DNA of 56,218 nucleotides from Brachionus plicatilis (Eukaryota; Rotifera; Eurotatoria; Ploima; Brachionidae), in NCBI GenBank assembly GCA_010279815.1, contig QEOQ01000043.1:174559-230776 (forward strand), read 5' to 3'. The notes beneath the pieces were generated by a model. The model had not been told where the DNA came from. It worked only from the letters and a program-made list of their open reading frames with translations, and made no database searches. Of this stretch, positions 19,998-30,468 are shown piece by piece. The position numbers and the translations under genes are program-made. Each line of letters opens with the position of its first letter. Within the stretch, counting starts at the first letter, position 1.

Positions 19998-21252
19998 GAG
20001 GTTTGACAAAATCTCGAAAGAAAAATATTCTCGAAAGATAAATCTCGAAAAAAAATAATTTCGAAAAGTGATCATTAATTAATCTCGAATGTACTAAAAT
20101 CTTCGAGAAAGTTTTTATTGTTAAATAAAATAATAAATTAAAAAAATATTAGTCTTCTAATTGATTAATTAAAATAAATAATTATAAATTCAATGCTTCA
20201 CACATGCCATCAATAAACAATTATATTCTTTCCAAATCATATGATTCAACCAATCTTCTGATGCAGTTATCTTTCTTGATTTGGCGTTGAGTCGACGTCT
20301 TTAAGACTTGTCCACTTAAAACTTGAGCTAAATCCGACTCCATATTACTTTGCTCCTCTCGAAATAACTCAACAACTTTATCAATAGTTAAGCTATTTCT
20401 TGCATCTGGTTTAATCCTTGAATGCCATGATTCTACATTGTTATTAGTTCTAGGTAAATTTAATTTTACCCTTTCATGGACATTCCAAAGGTCAATAGAA
20501 AATCTCGCCTTCCCATTTTTATTCCTAATATAATTATTTGCAATATACTCAATTAGGCTCTCTAATTCTTTAGGGTAATCTTTTTTTATTATATTAAATC
20601 CTATTAAAACATCAGAACTAGGTAAAAATGCTAAAGTTTGAAGTTTACTAAAAGTTATTCTAAATTTACGGTAATTATTCCATTCTTTAATTTTTAACTC
20701 AATTCTTTTGTACCAAGCTTGTGAAAGATGAAAGAAGCAACCATGAATTTCGCATTTAAACACTTGTTTAAATGCGTTAATTGCCGCTTTCTCAAAATCG
20801 CAATTTACTGATTTAGGATTTTTTAAAATATATTTTTTTAGAAGCCTAAATAATTTCAAATAAGTTGCTTGAGTTTTATCTGGTAAAAGGGCATAAACCA
20901 TTAGTAAAGTTGTACCATTAATAATTAAAGTTTCAATTCACCGCAGTCTATTAGAAAGCGGTGAATTGTACATTTTATTATTAATAAAAATAAATTCAGA
21001 AATTCAAAGCTTTTTATTTAAGTGTCTAATATCGTAGTTGCAAATAATTGTTTTTTTTTAGTAAAAGTTAATCGGGAGAAAAATTGTCTTAATTTGATTC
21101 GAGATTTTTTTTTTCGAGAAAATTTTTTTTTAAGTTTTCGTATTCGAGAATTTTATTTTTCGAGATAATTAGACAAATCATGAATTCGAGATTTTTTTTT
21201 CGAGAATTATCACTTTCGAGAATTTTTTTTTTCGAGATTGTGTCCAGTTCCC
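19998..21252 (-). mobile_element. MULE-type DNA transposon, non-autonomous
   Basis: Flanked by the 9-bp duplication ATCTCTTCT (19989-19997; 21253-21261), the length expected for Mutator-like elements. The inverted ends contain GACAAAATCTCGA and GACACAATCTCGA, followed by repeated TCTCGAAA units (left to about 20110; right 21095-21240). The outermost 8 bases match poorly. The 1,255-bp element carries only the C-terminal part of a MULE transposase. Confidence 0.82.
20221..20901 (-). CDS. MULE transposase domain, C-terminal part, 226 aa
   Basis: Starts MVYALLPDKTQATYLKLF, the conserved entry to the second half of the MULE/DDE domain. Then comes CDFEKAAINAF (second catalytic Asp), a C..H pair in CEIHGCFFHLSQAW, and later RTNNNVESWHSRIK, a typical C-terminal motif near the third acidic residue. 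The N-terminal finger and first catalytic Asp are absent. The frame itself has no stops, so the truncation may be old and structural (an internally deleted element) or the 5' exons may have been lost. It is not catalytically complete. Confidence 0.85.
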   Translation of the reverse strand: MVYALLPDKTQATYLKLFRLLKKYILKNPKSVNCDFEKAAINAFKQVFKCEIHGCFFHLSQAWYKRIELKIKEWNNYRKFRITFSKLQTLAFLPSSDVLIGFNIIKKDYPKELESLIEYIANNYIRNKNGKARFSIDLWNVHERVKLNLPRTNNNVESWHSRIKPDARNSLTIDKVVELFREEQSNMESDLAQVLSGQVLKTSTQRQIKKDNCIRRLVESYDLERI

Positions 21253-21261
21253 ATCTCTTCT

Positions 21262-22590
21262 TATTATTTAAAAAATAAAACTGCTAAAAAAGTTTTATAA
21301 TTATCAACATTTTAAAAATGAGTTTAGCACTTTCCTTAACATCCTTTGTCTATTAAATTTTTCTTTTAATTTTTAACTTACCTAATTATTTGTTAGATTT
21401 TATCTTTTAAATTAATTTTTTTTTATCAAATTTTTAATTTAATTCGTTTTAAATTAAATTCTGAAGTGACTTTTTCGCAACACAGATACACAAATAATAA
21501 TGTCTCTATAACTTTATTTTTCATTATATCTCTTTTTAATTTTCTTTTATTTTCTTTTAACTTTTGAATTTATTTTTATTTTTCTAATTGAGATTTAGAT
21601 TGGCGCGTAAAAAAATCAAAAGCTTAAATATATAAATAGCTTCTCTTAATAAAGAAAATATTAACTTAAATCAAAAACATATAAAATTAGAATAAAGAAG
21701 TTCCTAGATAAAAAATTTTACTTAAAATTAACTTCATTCTTAATGGTTGATGAAATAAAAAAAGCGTTGCAGTTTAGGGTTAAACTCAATAAAAATTATT
21801 TTATATCACATCATAAGTTTATAAATTAAAAAGAAGATTTTCTCTTCTTAATCTAAAAAACTCTAACTTAAACTAAAATTCAAGATAAATATAAAAAGAG
21901 AGAGAGACAGGCCTGGGGCACATGAGGTCTTACAGTAGCTTATTTAAATATTTGATTTTTTTTATTTTATTTGAATTTTTTTTATCTGGGGGATTTTTTT
22001 AATAAACAAGATTAATATTAAATGGGAAGATCGATCACTGAAAATTATTGTGCAAAAATTTAAAGCTTAATTGAAAAAAAAAATAAAAGAAAACTATTAA
22101 AAATGTATTTTCTCTTAGTATTGCTACCTTTTCTTTCATTTTAGAATTTTTCAGCATTCAGAAGTTTTTTTTTTAATTTAAAGATTACATTTTTAAAGAC
22201 TGTGAGTATTTAAATTTTTTTTAATTGTTTGGCAAGCATCTAATAGTTAAAAGGCTATTTTGATAATATCTCTTACCATTTCTCATATTTTTACATGATA
22301 AAAAAATATAGAATTAAGCAATTCTTTTTGGATAAAAATCTTTGATGATTATTTCAAATGAATCTAAAAACATTAGATACTAAATAAGAATGTTATAAAT
22401 TCCTTACTATAAAGTAAAACCTATGTTATTTCCTACATCGTTTACAATTTAATCAGTTCTCTAGTATGTTTTTAAAAATATTATGTAATTTGCAACACAA
22501 ATCAAATTTTTGATATTAATTAAGGCAAACTATGTAGATAAAAATGAATTAGATAATTTTTAAAAATTTAAACAGGATTTCTTTTTTCAG
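21262..22590. other. Non-coding AT-rich region
   Basis: No gene recognised. A short GC-richer patch at about 21900-21945 (AGGCCTGGGGCACATGAGG..CTTACAGTAGCTTATT) shares its end with the SINE-like patch at 22.6 kb. Confidence 0.45.
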
Positions 22591-22599
22591 TACTTTTCT

Positions 22600-22700
22600 A
22601 TGTGTTAAGTACAAGGAGCTACCATAGGTGACCTCCTAGTAGCTCACCTTCCCAAGCTAGTCTTGCTGTAGCTTATATATATTATTATTATTATTAAATA
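22600..22700 (+). repeat. SINE-like short GC-richer unit with (ATT)n tail
   Basis: A GC-richer block (GTACAAGGAGCTACC through CTTGCTGTAGCTTATA) is followed by (ATT)n at 22680-22697. GAGCTAC (about 22617) pairs with GTAGCTC (about 22640) as a 7-bp stem. A short structured body with a simple-repeat tail suggests a SINE or LINE tail. No clear tRNA A/B boxes were seen, so this stays tentative. Confidence 0.3.
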
Positions 22701-22820
22701 AGTATTTTTTAAGGTTTATTTTTATTAAATATTTTAATAAAATAATTTTTGAAAAGCTTTTTGATAAAAAAAATTATAAATCCAGAATCTAGAATCATTT
22801 ATTCAAAATTTAAGGTGCCG

Positions 22821-22862
22821 GTTCCACTAATAGGTGAACTATGGTTCATCTATTAGTGGAAC
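22821..22862. other. Strong 19-bp hairpin with 4-nt loop
   Basis: GTTCCACTAATAGGTGAAC, loop TATG, then GTTCATCTATTAGTGGAAC: a 19-bp stem with one G-T/mismatch position. It could be a small palindrome insertion or a structured RNA. Confidence 0.8.
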
Positions 22863-24850
22863 AATGCTTATTAAGGACGTCGCGGTTAGCTTGTTCCTTT
22901 TAAAAATAAAAATAATAAGTATTTTAAAAATTATTTATTTAATCAAATATTTTTTTTGAGTGTGAGTGATTCACTCAAAATCATATGCCGAGTGCTTAGC
23001 ACTCACCCTCAAACTTAGCTTTTTTTGCTATAGTATGTCTGCACCAGAGTTGCTTAAAAGTCCCAAAAAAAAGTCCAAGTCCAGAATTTTGTTGCAATTT
23101 TAGCATAAATTTCTTCTTCAATATTTAAAATTTGTTTGATTATATATGGAATCAAAATTCGTGATAACATTTAACCTGTAAAAGTCGAATAAGGGCCATT
23201 CACTGGACATAGACATATTTTGGGTGAAACAATTGTCTATTAGTTTTATTTCGATTAAAAATCAAAAAGTTCAAAAAAAATTTTAAAAAAATTTCAATTC
23301 AATATAATGACTTTATTTATTTTCAATTCAAGTGAAATCTGTTGAGTAAACTTTTTGATTATTTATTTTATTTAAAAAAAACAACTGTTATTCTATTTTT
23401 GAAATTTCAAATTTTCTGAATTCATATTTTCTTTTCAAAACCTGTATATAATAAAAAGCTTTAAAAATTTTAACTTTTAATTCGGTATTTTTCAAAAATG
23501 CTTTTTTTTCGTTTTAGGTTCAACCCTACCAATTTTAAAAATATTTTTTTAAAATTAAGATTTGTTTAATTGTTGATGTCTGAATATACTTTTTTATTCA
23601 ATTGTTTAGTTCAAATGACTTGTTTATTTAAAATAATACTTTATTTAAACGAGTTAAAGAGTAAAAATAGTCGAATGTTATTTTCAAAATAATTATTTCG
23701 CATTCTTTGACAACTCAAATTAAAACCTAGACAAACGTTATGTTTTCCCATCATCGCTAAATATCAGATTTATTATGCCTTCGTTAAAATTTTTTACTTT
23801 TTTAGTTTATTAATATTGAGAATAGTTTGTCTTTATGAGTAAATTTTTAAGGCTTTTAAATCAGAATTTTAAAAAACGATAACTGAGAAAAATAAAATTT
23901 TACATTTTTTTAAAATTTTATCATAAAATAAGGTTTTTACATTTTAGGCTAGAAATTCTATATGAATTCCAAAAAAAAATTATAATTCAAAAATTCAAAT
24001 GAGATATATTTTAAAATGAGAAAATTTAAAACTTTTTTTCACCCCAATATTTGAGCGTTGGGCGTGATTCGAGCGTTCCTACTTAGTTAGTTTTTGAGTT
24101 TCTATGTAAATTTTTACCATGTTTAATGATAAAAATTTTGATTTGAGTTGATATTATAGTGCGTTAAGTGAGCTAAAAAGAGAAAGAACGCATAGAATAA
24201 TTTTTGATTTTTAAAATAAAAATTTATGTTTCCAGATAAACTAAGCTTATAAATGGTTGATTTTATTTTTCTCGAGTTTTAAAGCTTTATTTTAATATTT
24301 CATTTTAAAAAAGAGATTCATCATCTGAATTTATGATTTCATATTTAAAATTTAATTATTTGTTTTCCTCTAGGGTAAAAAAGAATTGAATTTTGAATTT
24401 AACTCATTATGCTTAGATACACCCAGTTTTTTTATTCATTCCAAGTAACATTAAGCCAAGTTTAGGTTGAAGAGTGCATTTTTTACAAAATTTTCTCTAT
24501 AAATTTCAATAAAATTTTTTTTTCAAGTTAACAAAATTTTGCAAAATCTTAACTCAATTTTTTCAAAGTTACATTAAAAATTAGAAAGAAAATTTGAAAT
24601 CCATTCAATTTTCAATATGACCCACGCTTTCACTAGATGAAAATTTCAACCAAAAAATTCTTTTAAGTTCACAACTTTAAAATCTAGTGTTCAAAAGTTT
24701 TAATTAATTTTCAAAATAAATCCCCATAAGCCAAAATCTTTTTTAATTTAAGCTAAAAATAATTCCAAAAGCAATTGTGAAACACTGGGTTATTTTAATT
24801 TTAGAAATTAATCTAGTGTAAAAGAAGTTCCCTGAACAATTAAAGATTAA
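22863..24850. other. Intergenic region upstream of PEPCK, with a partial MITE
   Basis: Contains the palindromes GAGTGATTCACTC (22966-22978) and GAGTGCTTAGCACTC (22991-23005) and a truncated CAGAGTTG-family MITE at 23045-23160. The remainder (23160-24850) is AT-rich with no coding signal. The PEPCK promoter must lie here but no specific motif is claimed. Confidence 0.5.
23045..23160. mobile_element. MITE of the CAGAGTTG-AAAGTCC family, copy 2 (deleted)
   Basis: CAGAGTTGCTTAAAAGTCCC, AGTCCAAGTCCAGAATTTTG and TTTAGCATAAATTTCTTC match copies 1 and 4, but the middle and the right arm are missing. Confidence 0.7.
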
Positions 24851-26836
24851 ATGGCGTCAATATCCAGTGACAATCAGCACAGACACTTTGAGAACATAAC
24901 TGGCGAGCATGTTACAGATGATGACAAGCTTCTTAAATTGAGAGAGGCCACTTATCGCAGCAATTTGACCAAGCTGCCAAAAAGCATTCAAGATTACATT
25001 GAAGAGAAGGCTAAAATTTGCCAGCCAGACGCAATTCATATTTGTGATGGTTCAATTGAAGAAAACAGAGCTTTTTTGCAAAGTTTGCAAAAAAATGGTG
25101 TGATTCAAAAATTGGAAAAGTTGAACAATTGCTGGCTAGCTTTGACAGACCCCAAAGATGTAGCTCGAGTTGAATCAAGAACATTTATTAGCACCAAAAA
25201 TTTGCTCGACACCATTCCTCAGCCACAGCACGGGTTCAAAGAAATCGACGCTTCTTTGAATCTCAGAAATTTGAAATGTTCTGCTTTGGGCAATTGGATG
25301 TCACCAGAAGATCTCGAATACGAGTTTGGTCGAAGATTTCCAGGATGCATGAAGGGAAGGACCATGTATGTTGTGCCATACAGTATGGGCCCGGTCGGAG
25401 GTCCTATCTCAAAAATTGGCATTGAACTGACCGATTCATTGTATGTTGTGTGCAATATGAGAATTATGACTCGTATGGGCATTGATGTCTTCGAAAAGAT
25501 TGATGATCATGGAAATTTTGTTAAATGTTTGCATTCAGTTGGTGTTCCTTTGCCTACTGAGAGGAAAATTGTGAACAATTGGCCGTGCAATCCCGAAATG
25601 ACCATGATCGCTCATTTACCAGAAAAAAATGAGGTAATGTCGTTCGGAAGTGGCTATGGCGGCAACAGTTTGTTGGGAAAAAAATGCTTTGCTCTTCGTC
25701 TTGGATCGATAATTGCCAAACGAGAGGGATGGTTGGCTGAGCACATGTTAATTTTGGGCATTACCAATCCGCAAGGTGTTAAAAAATACATAGCTGCTGC
25801 TTTTCCATCGCAATGTGGCAAGACCAATTTGGCCATGTTGACCCCATCAGTTCCAGGATGGAAAATAGAATGTGTGGGAGACGACATCGCTTGGATGAAG
25901 TTTAATGAAAGAGGAGAATTGAGAGCCATTAATCCAGAAAACGGATTTTTCGGTGTGTGTCCTGGAACTTCCGAGCACACAAATCCGATTGCTCTAAAGG
26001 TCGTTCAATACAACACCATCTTTACCAATGTAGCTCATACCGCTGACGGTAAAGTATACTGGGAAGGATTGGATGAAAACATGGTTTCTCATGGCGAGCA
26101 TTTGATTTCATGGAAGGGAAAAGACTGGACCAAAGACTCGACAGAGCCTGCTGCTCATCCAAACTCAAGATTCTGCTCTCCTGCCGAACAGTGTCCAATA
26201 ATTGATCCCAATTGGGAAAGTCCAGAAGGTGTGCCGATCTCGGCAATTGTTTTTGGAGGCAGACGGCCAGCAGGGGTTCCCCTAATCTATGAGGCATTCA
26301 ATTGGGAGCATGGAGTATTTGTTGGTGCGTCCATTAGATCTGAAGCCACAGCTGCTGCTGAACATAAAGGAAAAGCAATCATGCATGACCCGTTTGCAAT
26401 GAGACCATTTTTCGGCTACAACTTTGGTGATTATTGTAAGCACTGGCTAAGCCTGAACAAAGATGGACGCAAAATGCCAAGAATATACAATGTGAATTGG
26501 TTCAGAAAGTCAAACAACGGCCAAGGAAGCTTTTTGTGGCCAGGTTTTGGCGAAAACATTCGAGTACTTGAATGGATTTTCAAGAGAGTGGATGGTAATG
26601 AATCAATTGGTCAGCAAACACCTTTTGGTTATGTACCAACTGCTGATAGTTTGGACATAAATGGCTTGGATTTAACTCAAGATCAAATGAAAGAGCTTCT
26701 GAGTATTGACAAGCAATTTTTAAAAGAAGAAGTTATCGAGATACGAAAGTACTTTGACGAATATGTAAATGATTCCACTCCAGCTGAAATCTACAAGCAG
26801 ATAGATCTGTTCAACGAAAGAGTAGACAAATTTTAA
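24851..26836 (+). CDS. PEPCK: Phosphoenolpyruvate carboxykinase (GTP), 661 aa
   Basis: Catalyses oxaloacetate + GTP to phosphoenolpyruvate + GDP + CO2 (gluconeogenesis and cataplerosis), with Mn2+/Mg2+. The length and end-to-end motif order match animal GTP-type PEPCK: an Arg in the substrate-binding ARVESRT (residues 105-111); YVVPYSMGP (173-181); the P-loop [14 protein letters not shown] with the reactive Cys322; kinase-2 VGDDIAW (342-348); GVCPGTS (368-374); and the mobile lid [12 protein letters not shown]. Two positions differ from the usual consensus: Gln instead of Ala before the P-loop Cys, and Cys instead of Ala in GVxPGTS. It has a single exon, unlike FUT8 and IFT43 here, and is clearly GC-richer than its flanks. 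No mitochondrial targeting peptide is evident (acidic/His N-terminus), so a cytosolic form is likely. Confidence 0.98.
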   Translation: MASISSDNQHRHFENITGEHVTDDDKLLKLREATYRSNLTKLPKSIQDYIEEKAKICQPDAIHICDGSIEENRAFLQSLQKNGVIQKLEKLNNCWLALTDPKDVARVESRTFISTKNLLDTIPQPQHGFKEIDASLNLRNLKCSALGNWMSPEDLEYEFGRRFPGCMKGRTMYVVPYSMGPVGGPISKIGIELTDSLYVVCNMRIMTRMGIDVFEKIDDHGNFVKCLHSVGVPLPTERKIVNNWPCNPEMTMIAHLPEKNEVMSFGSGYGGNSLLGKKCFALRLGSIIAKREGWLAEHMLILGITNPQGVKKYIAAAFPSQCGKTNLAMLTPSVPGWKIECVGDDIAWMKFNERGELRAINPENGFFGVCPGTSEHTNPIALKVVQYNTIFTNVAHTADGKVYWEGLDENMVSHGEHLISWKGKDWTKDSTEPAAHPNSRFCSPAEQCPIIDPNWESPEGVPISAIVFGGRRPAGVPLIYEAFNWEHGVFVGASIRSEATAAAEHKGKAIMHDPFAMRPFFGYNFGDYCKHWLSLNKDGRKMPRIYNVNWFRKSNNGQGSFLWPGFGENIRVLEWIFKRVDGNESIGQQTPFGYVPTADSLDINGLDLTQDQMKELLSIDKQFLKEEVIEIRKYFDEYVNDSTPAEIYKQIDLFNERVDKF

Positions 26837-27186
26837 ATTTGTAGTTTTGCTATTTTCTATTTAGGTTTTATTCTATTTTAATCAATTAACCACTTATGTC
26901 TGATATTTTAAATATTAAAAGTAATCTTATTCAATGCGGACTTAGATATCAAAAATTTTGAATTATTTAAAATAAATATTTTAGAATTTCTATCTAAATA
27001 ATATTCTCAATTTTTTTATTTTTTTAATCTCTGACTAAAAATTTCAAAATCTTTTCGTAGTTTTTTTCCAACAACTTTTTTTGGTTTTATTACAATCGAA
27101 AAAGAGGGTTCAAACGAAGGCTAAACGCCATTTCGACGTTCCAAGGATTTACTCTCATTCTATTTTTTAATAATGAATTTCAAATA
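26837..27186. other. 3' flank of PEPCK
   Basis: AT-rich UTR-like sequence. Nothing else recognised. Confidence 0.5.
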
Positions 27187-27431
27187 CAGTGCCGATTTGA
27201 CAAATGGTCTGGTAAATTTATGTAAAAAAAGGTAAAATATGCTAAAAAAAGTTAAAAAAAGTAACTTTTGGTAAAATATAATCAAAAAAATATAAACTAC
27301 TTTTTTCAAAATTTATTAGAAAATAATAAAAAATTCAAAAAATTGAGCTTTTTTTTGGCATTTTCGTTTCTACCAATTTTTACGTAAATTTAGGTAAAAT
27401 TAGCAGAAATCCACTTGTCAAATCGGCACTG
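27187..27431. mobile_element. Tc1/mariner-like MITE, 245 bp
   Basis: The ends are CAGTGCCGATTTGACAAATG and, inverted, CAGTGCCGATTTGACAAGTG, flanked by TA on both sides (27185-27186; 27432-27433). The inner sequence has TTTACGTAAATTTAGGTAAA motifs reminiscent of the 1.49-kb element. No coding content. Confidence 0.88.
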
Positions 27432-27559
27432 TATGTGAAATTAATATTGAGCAGACAATTACACTTCTATTTTTTGATTATTATTGTGAAACTGTGTGCT
27501 TGTCACACTTATAAATTAATGGTTGTTTTTAAATTTTTTTATAAACTTATTCCTATAGG

Positions 27560-29004
27560 TTAAACAGATCCTATTGGATAATTCTTAAAAAATACTATGA
27601 CTCAGCTTCAGCAATAATTTGTCTACCTAAAGGAAATATTTCTGACCTTTTTCGGATTGAAAGTGGCGTGAAACAAGGGGACATGCTTCACCATTTCTTT
27701 TCAACATTTTTATCAATGACTTGATTTATGAATTGTTAGAAAAAAACCTAGGGGCCATGTATCGGTAATTGTTTACGCTGACGATATTATGCTCATCAGC
27801 CCAGTCTATACACACTCACAGTCTTTATTAGATATTTGTGGGAATTTTGGTACTAAATGGAAACTAAAATTTAATCCTAAAAACTCAAACATAATTGATT
27901 TTGGTCATCTTTTATTTAGAAATGATTTTTATCTAAACAATCTTAAATTAAACAAAGTTGAGGAACTCCAATATCCGGGTTTTAATTTAGATTCAGATCT
28001 TGACTTTAATAGAATATCATTAGTGAACTTTAAAAAGGTTCAAAAATCATTTTTCTCGTCCTTTTTCTTAATTGGGAAATTAGTATGATGACTCAATCTC
28101 TTAAAGCCTTTTTATATAAAACTTTTTGTTTATCAAAATTTATGTATGGCCTGAGAATAGTTACACTTAATAAAACAACGATTAATAAATTAAATATTAA
28201 TCCAAACAATTTGATAAAACAAATGTTCAACCTTCATTATACTTGCCACATATCGATCTTAAAATTTCTTAAGATTTTAAAATTTGATCAACTCTATCTT
28301 TTTTCTAGACTATCATTTATTGAGACGATAAGATTTAATTCATTAGCATCTAGTATTTTTGAGTGCATTAAACAAAACGTAACTATCTGTCCATCAAAGT
28401 CAAATAACTCTTTTGAAACAGAAATTCAACTTTTGATTAATCATTTTAATTTCTAGATTTTCCTTTACTTTTAAGTAATATAAATAAGTATAAAAAGGAG
28501 TTAAAGGGGTATTTTTTCATCAGTGATGGCATTTCTGTGTCTATCAAAATGTGTCTAGAAAACATACGATTTAAAGATTATCGTATATTTTTAAATGAAT
28601 TAATAATGCCTAAATGAATTTCATAAGTTCAATTCAAACTATTTTCCTCTTCATTTTCTTACAATTGTAATATTTTTGTATATTTATATGTATATGTATA
28701 ATTTTTTGTTGTACTCTCTTCTTCTAATTTTTATTTTTACTTCTCATGAAGGAGGTTAATTAAATTCAAATAAAAAAATGTGAAAAAATTAAAAATACAT
28801 TTTTTTTAAGATCATTGAATATGTATTCAATTTTTTTAAATTGTCAAAAACTAACAAAAATAATTTGGTTAAGAATTTAATTGAAGATTTCAACTCTTTG
28901 AAAAAACTCCTGTTCTGTAACAGCAATGTTTTAATTAATTTTGAATCAAAAAATTTCACATAAGGCGTTCACTGAAATAAATAATAATAATAATAATAAT
29001 AATA
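27560..29004 (+). pseudogene. 5'-truncated LINE with (AAT)n tail, reverse-transcriptase remnant
   Basis: The plus strand reads the RT core in several frames: KKYYDSASAIICLPKGN (about 27580), ESGVKQGDM with a frameshift after it, and the catalytic box VIVYADDIMLISP (27770-27805). The open block at 27789-28088 continues it. The next block, 28085-28456, starts in another frame (FLYKTFCLSKFMYGLRIVTL) and is the post-RT connection domain. The copy ends in (AAT)8-9 at 28977-29004, a microsatellite tail seen in CR1/RTE-like LINEs. Frameshifts make it inactive. It is probably a different family from the PFW-type LINE, judging by the tail and motif spacing, but this is not certain. Confidence 0.8.
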
Positions 29005-29523
29005 AGCTTTAAAGGCGCCCGAAAAGATATATTTAGAAGTTAAAAAAGCTATAAGAGGCATCAAAAAGAGTTTTCAGAATGCCAAGGATTTTATTAGAGT
29101 GATAATGGTTTAAGATTACACCACTGAAGATCTAATTGAAAAACATAAATTTTAAAGATATCCTTTCTTATGTTTTTTTTCAAATTTTTTTTAATTTTTA
29201 CTGGTCAAAAATATAATAATCCCTCTTTAGTTTTTCAGAGACAAATGTTAATTTAACTCAATCGTCTATAATTTTTTTCATATTCATATTAAAATCTGAG
29301 AATATTTTAAACAAAGAATTTTGAATTTAAAACTCTTTTTAAAAATTTAAAGCAAGGCTAACATTTTATTATATTCAAGAAATCAAAAATAATAACAATA
29401 ATTTAATTAAATTAAATTAAAAAAAGAAAAAAACAATTTTGCTTTGTATAATTCAACAAAAACGATTAACTTGAATTTCTTATACCAAGATAATTCTAAA
29501 TCGAATCGTAATAAAATCTTAAA
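29005..29523. other. Spacer, with one short open stretch
   Basis: Directly after the (AAT)n tail, 36 sense codons (LKAPEKIYLEVKKAI and on, to about 29110) are open and coding-like on the plus strand. They may be target-gene sequence into which the LINE inserted. The rest is 3' flank of SLC25A32. Confidence 0.35.
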
Positions 29524-30468
29524 TTAATTTTCTCTCAAGTATTTAAGAACATTTTCATAAACAATAAATGTAAGACTTGCGGCTGGTGTTACTCGAAGAA
29601 GACCTGGTATAAGTCCCTTGTAAAATCCGTATATTCTTTCATTTCGATAAGTTTTTGATACTACATCGAAAAAATTTTTGTAATTTTGATGCTGATCTTG
29701 AAGTCTTGCTCTGGTCAATTGAAACGGATATGTACAAACCACGGCTAAAACTTTTGACAGACCACTAAAAACAGAAAAATGCATAGTTGTCAAATCTTCA
29801 TTGAAATAATTAGACCACCAAGATTTCATTAGATCATAAGACACCATTTGGATGGTTCCATTTAGGGTTCCGAAAAGTCCGGGAACAAATCCTGTATACA
29901 AACCGTAAATTCCCTCGTTTCTGATTATTGTTTTTAAAGCAGTAAATGAATTTTTGTATTTGACAATCTTTCCAACATTTGCATCGATTTGACTATATTG
30001 TAAGCACATTCGTGTCTTGACCAGAAAAAGGGGATTTGTGATAAAAATGACTGTAACACCAGCAATTGTGGCATCCAAAGTATAATTTCCCAGTGTCAAT
30101 TTTTTGTCATGTCTTGCTTTAAGACCATTGTAGATCAAAAAATAAAGACCCCATGCTGAGCCTGATGCAAATGTGTTGATTCCAAAGCCTCGATAAAGTC
30201 CTCGAATGCCATTTTCACTTTTATAGACCGAGATAGCTGTGTCGATTAGACTTTTGTACTTGGGTCTGTAAGCCGGTGCTTGCTCTGATAAGTTTTTTGA
30301 TGGATTACCTAGGAATTTGAGCTTTTTTAACGATGCTGCCTCATATACTTGCCATCTTATTTTAATTAATTCTAAAGGATGAAAAACTCCAGTAGAAACA
30401 GCTCCACCAGCTGTACCGGCTATCAAACTACTCCAATCTATTGGACCACTAGCTTTCTTTTTATCCAT
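29524..30468 (-). CDS. SLC25A32: Mitochondrial carrier, SLC25A32-like (folate/FAD transporter), 314 aa
   Basis: An inner-membrane carrier of three about 100-residue repeats. The signature motifs are HPLELIKIR (repeat 1), NPLFLVKTR (repeat 2) and YPFQLTRAR (repeat 3). The non-standard residue after NP (Phe where most carriers have Asp/Glu; SLC25A32 and its yeast counterpart Flx1 have Trp), together with GLYTGFVPGLFGTLNGTIQM, SAWGLYFLIYNGLK, RARLQDQH and LLRVTPAASLTFIVYENV, points to the SLC25A32 subfamily. It imports FAD or folate into mitochondria. An insertion of about 20 residues after the first motif (about residues 45-65) is longer than usual. It is intronless. The start ATG at 30466-30468 gives a Lys-rich N-terminus. 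Confidence 0.92.
   Translation of the reverse strand: MDKKKASGPIDWSSLIAGTAGGAVSTGVFHPLELIKIRWQVYEAASLKKLKFLGNPSKNLSEQAPAYRPKYKSLIDTAISVYKSENGIRGLYRGFGINTFASGSAWGLYFLIYNGLKARHDKKLTLGNYTLDATIAGVTVIFITNPLFLVKTRMCLQYSQIDANVGKIVKYKNSFTALKTIIRNEGIYGLYTGFVPGLFGTLNGTIQMVSYDLMKSWWSNYFNEDLTTMHFSVFSGLSKVLAVVCTYPFQLTRARLQDQHQNYKNFFDVVSKTYRNERIYGFYKGLIPGLLRVTPAASLTFIVYENVLKYLREN

Noticed and set aside
22600..22680. tRNA gene
   Set aside because: No cloverleaf, and no recognisable A or B box; only a 7-bp stem.
24857..26297. Four minus-strand frames over PEPCK
   Set aside because: Antisense shadows of a strongly conserved gene.
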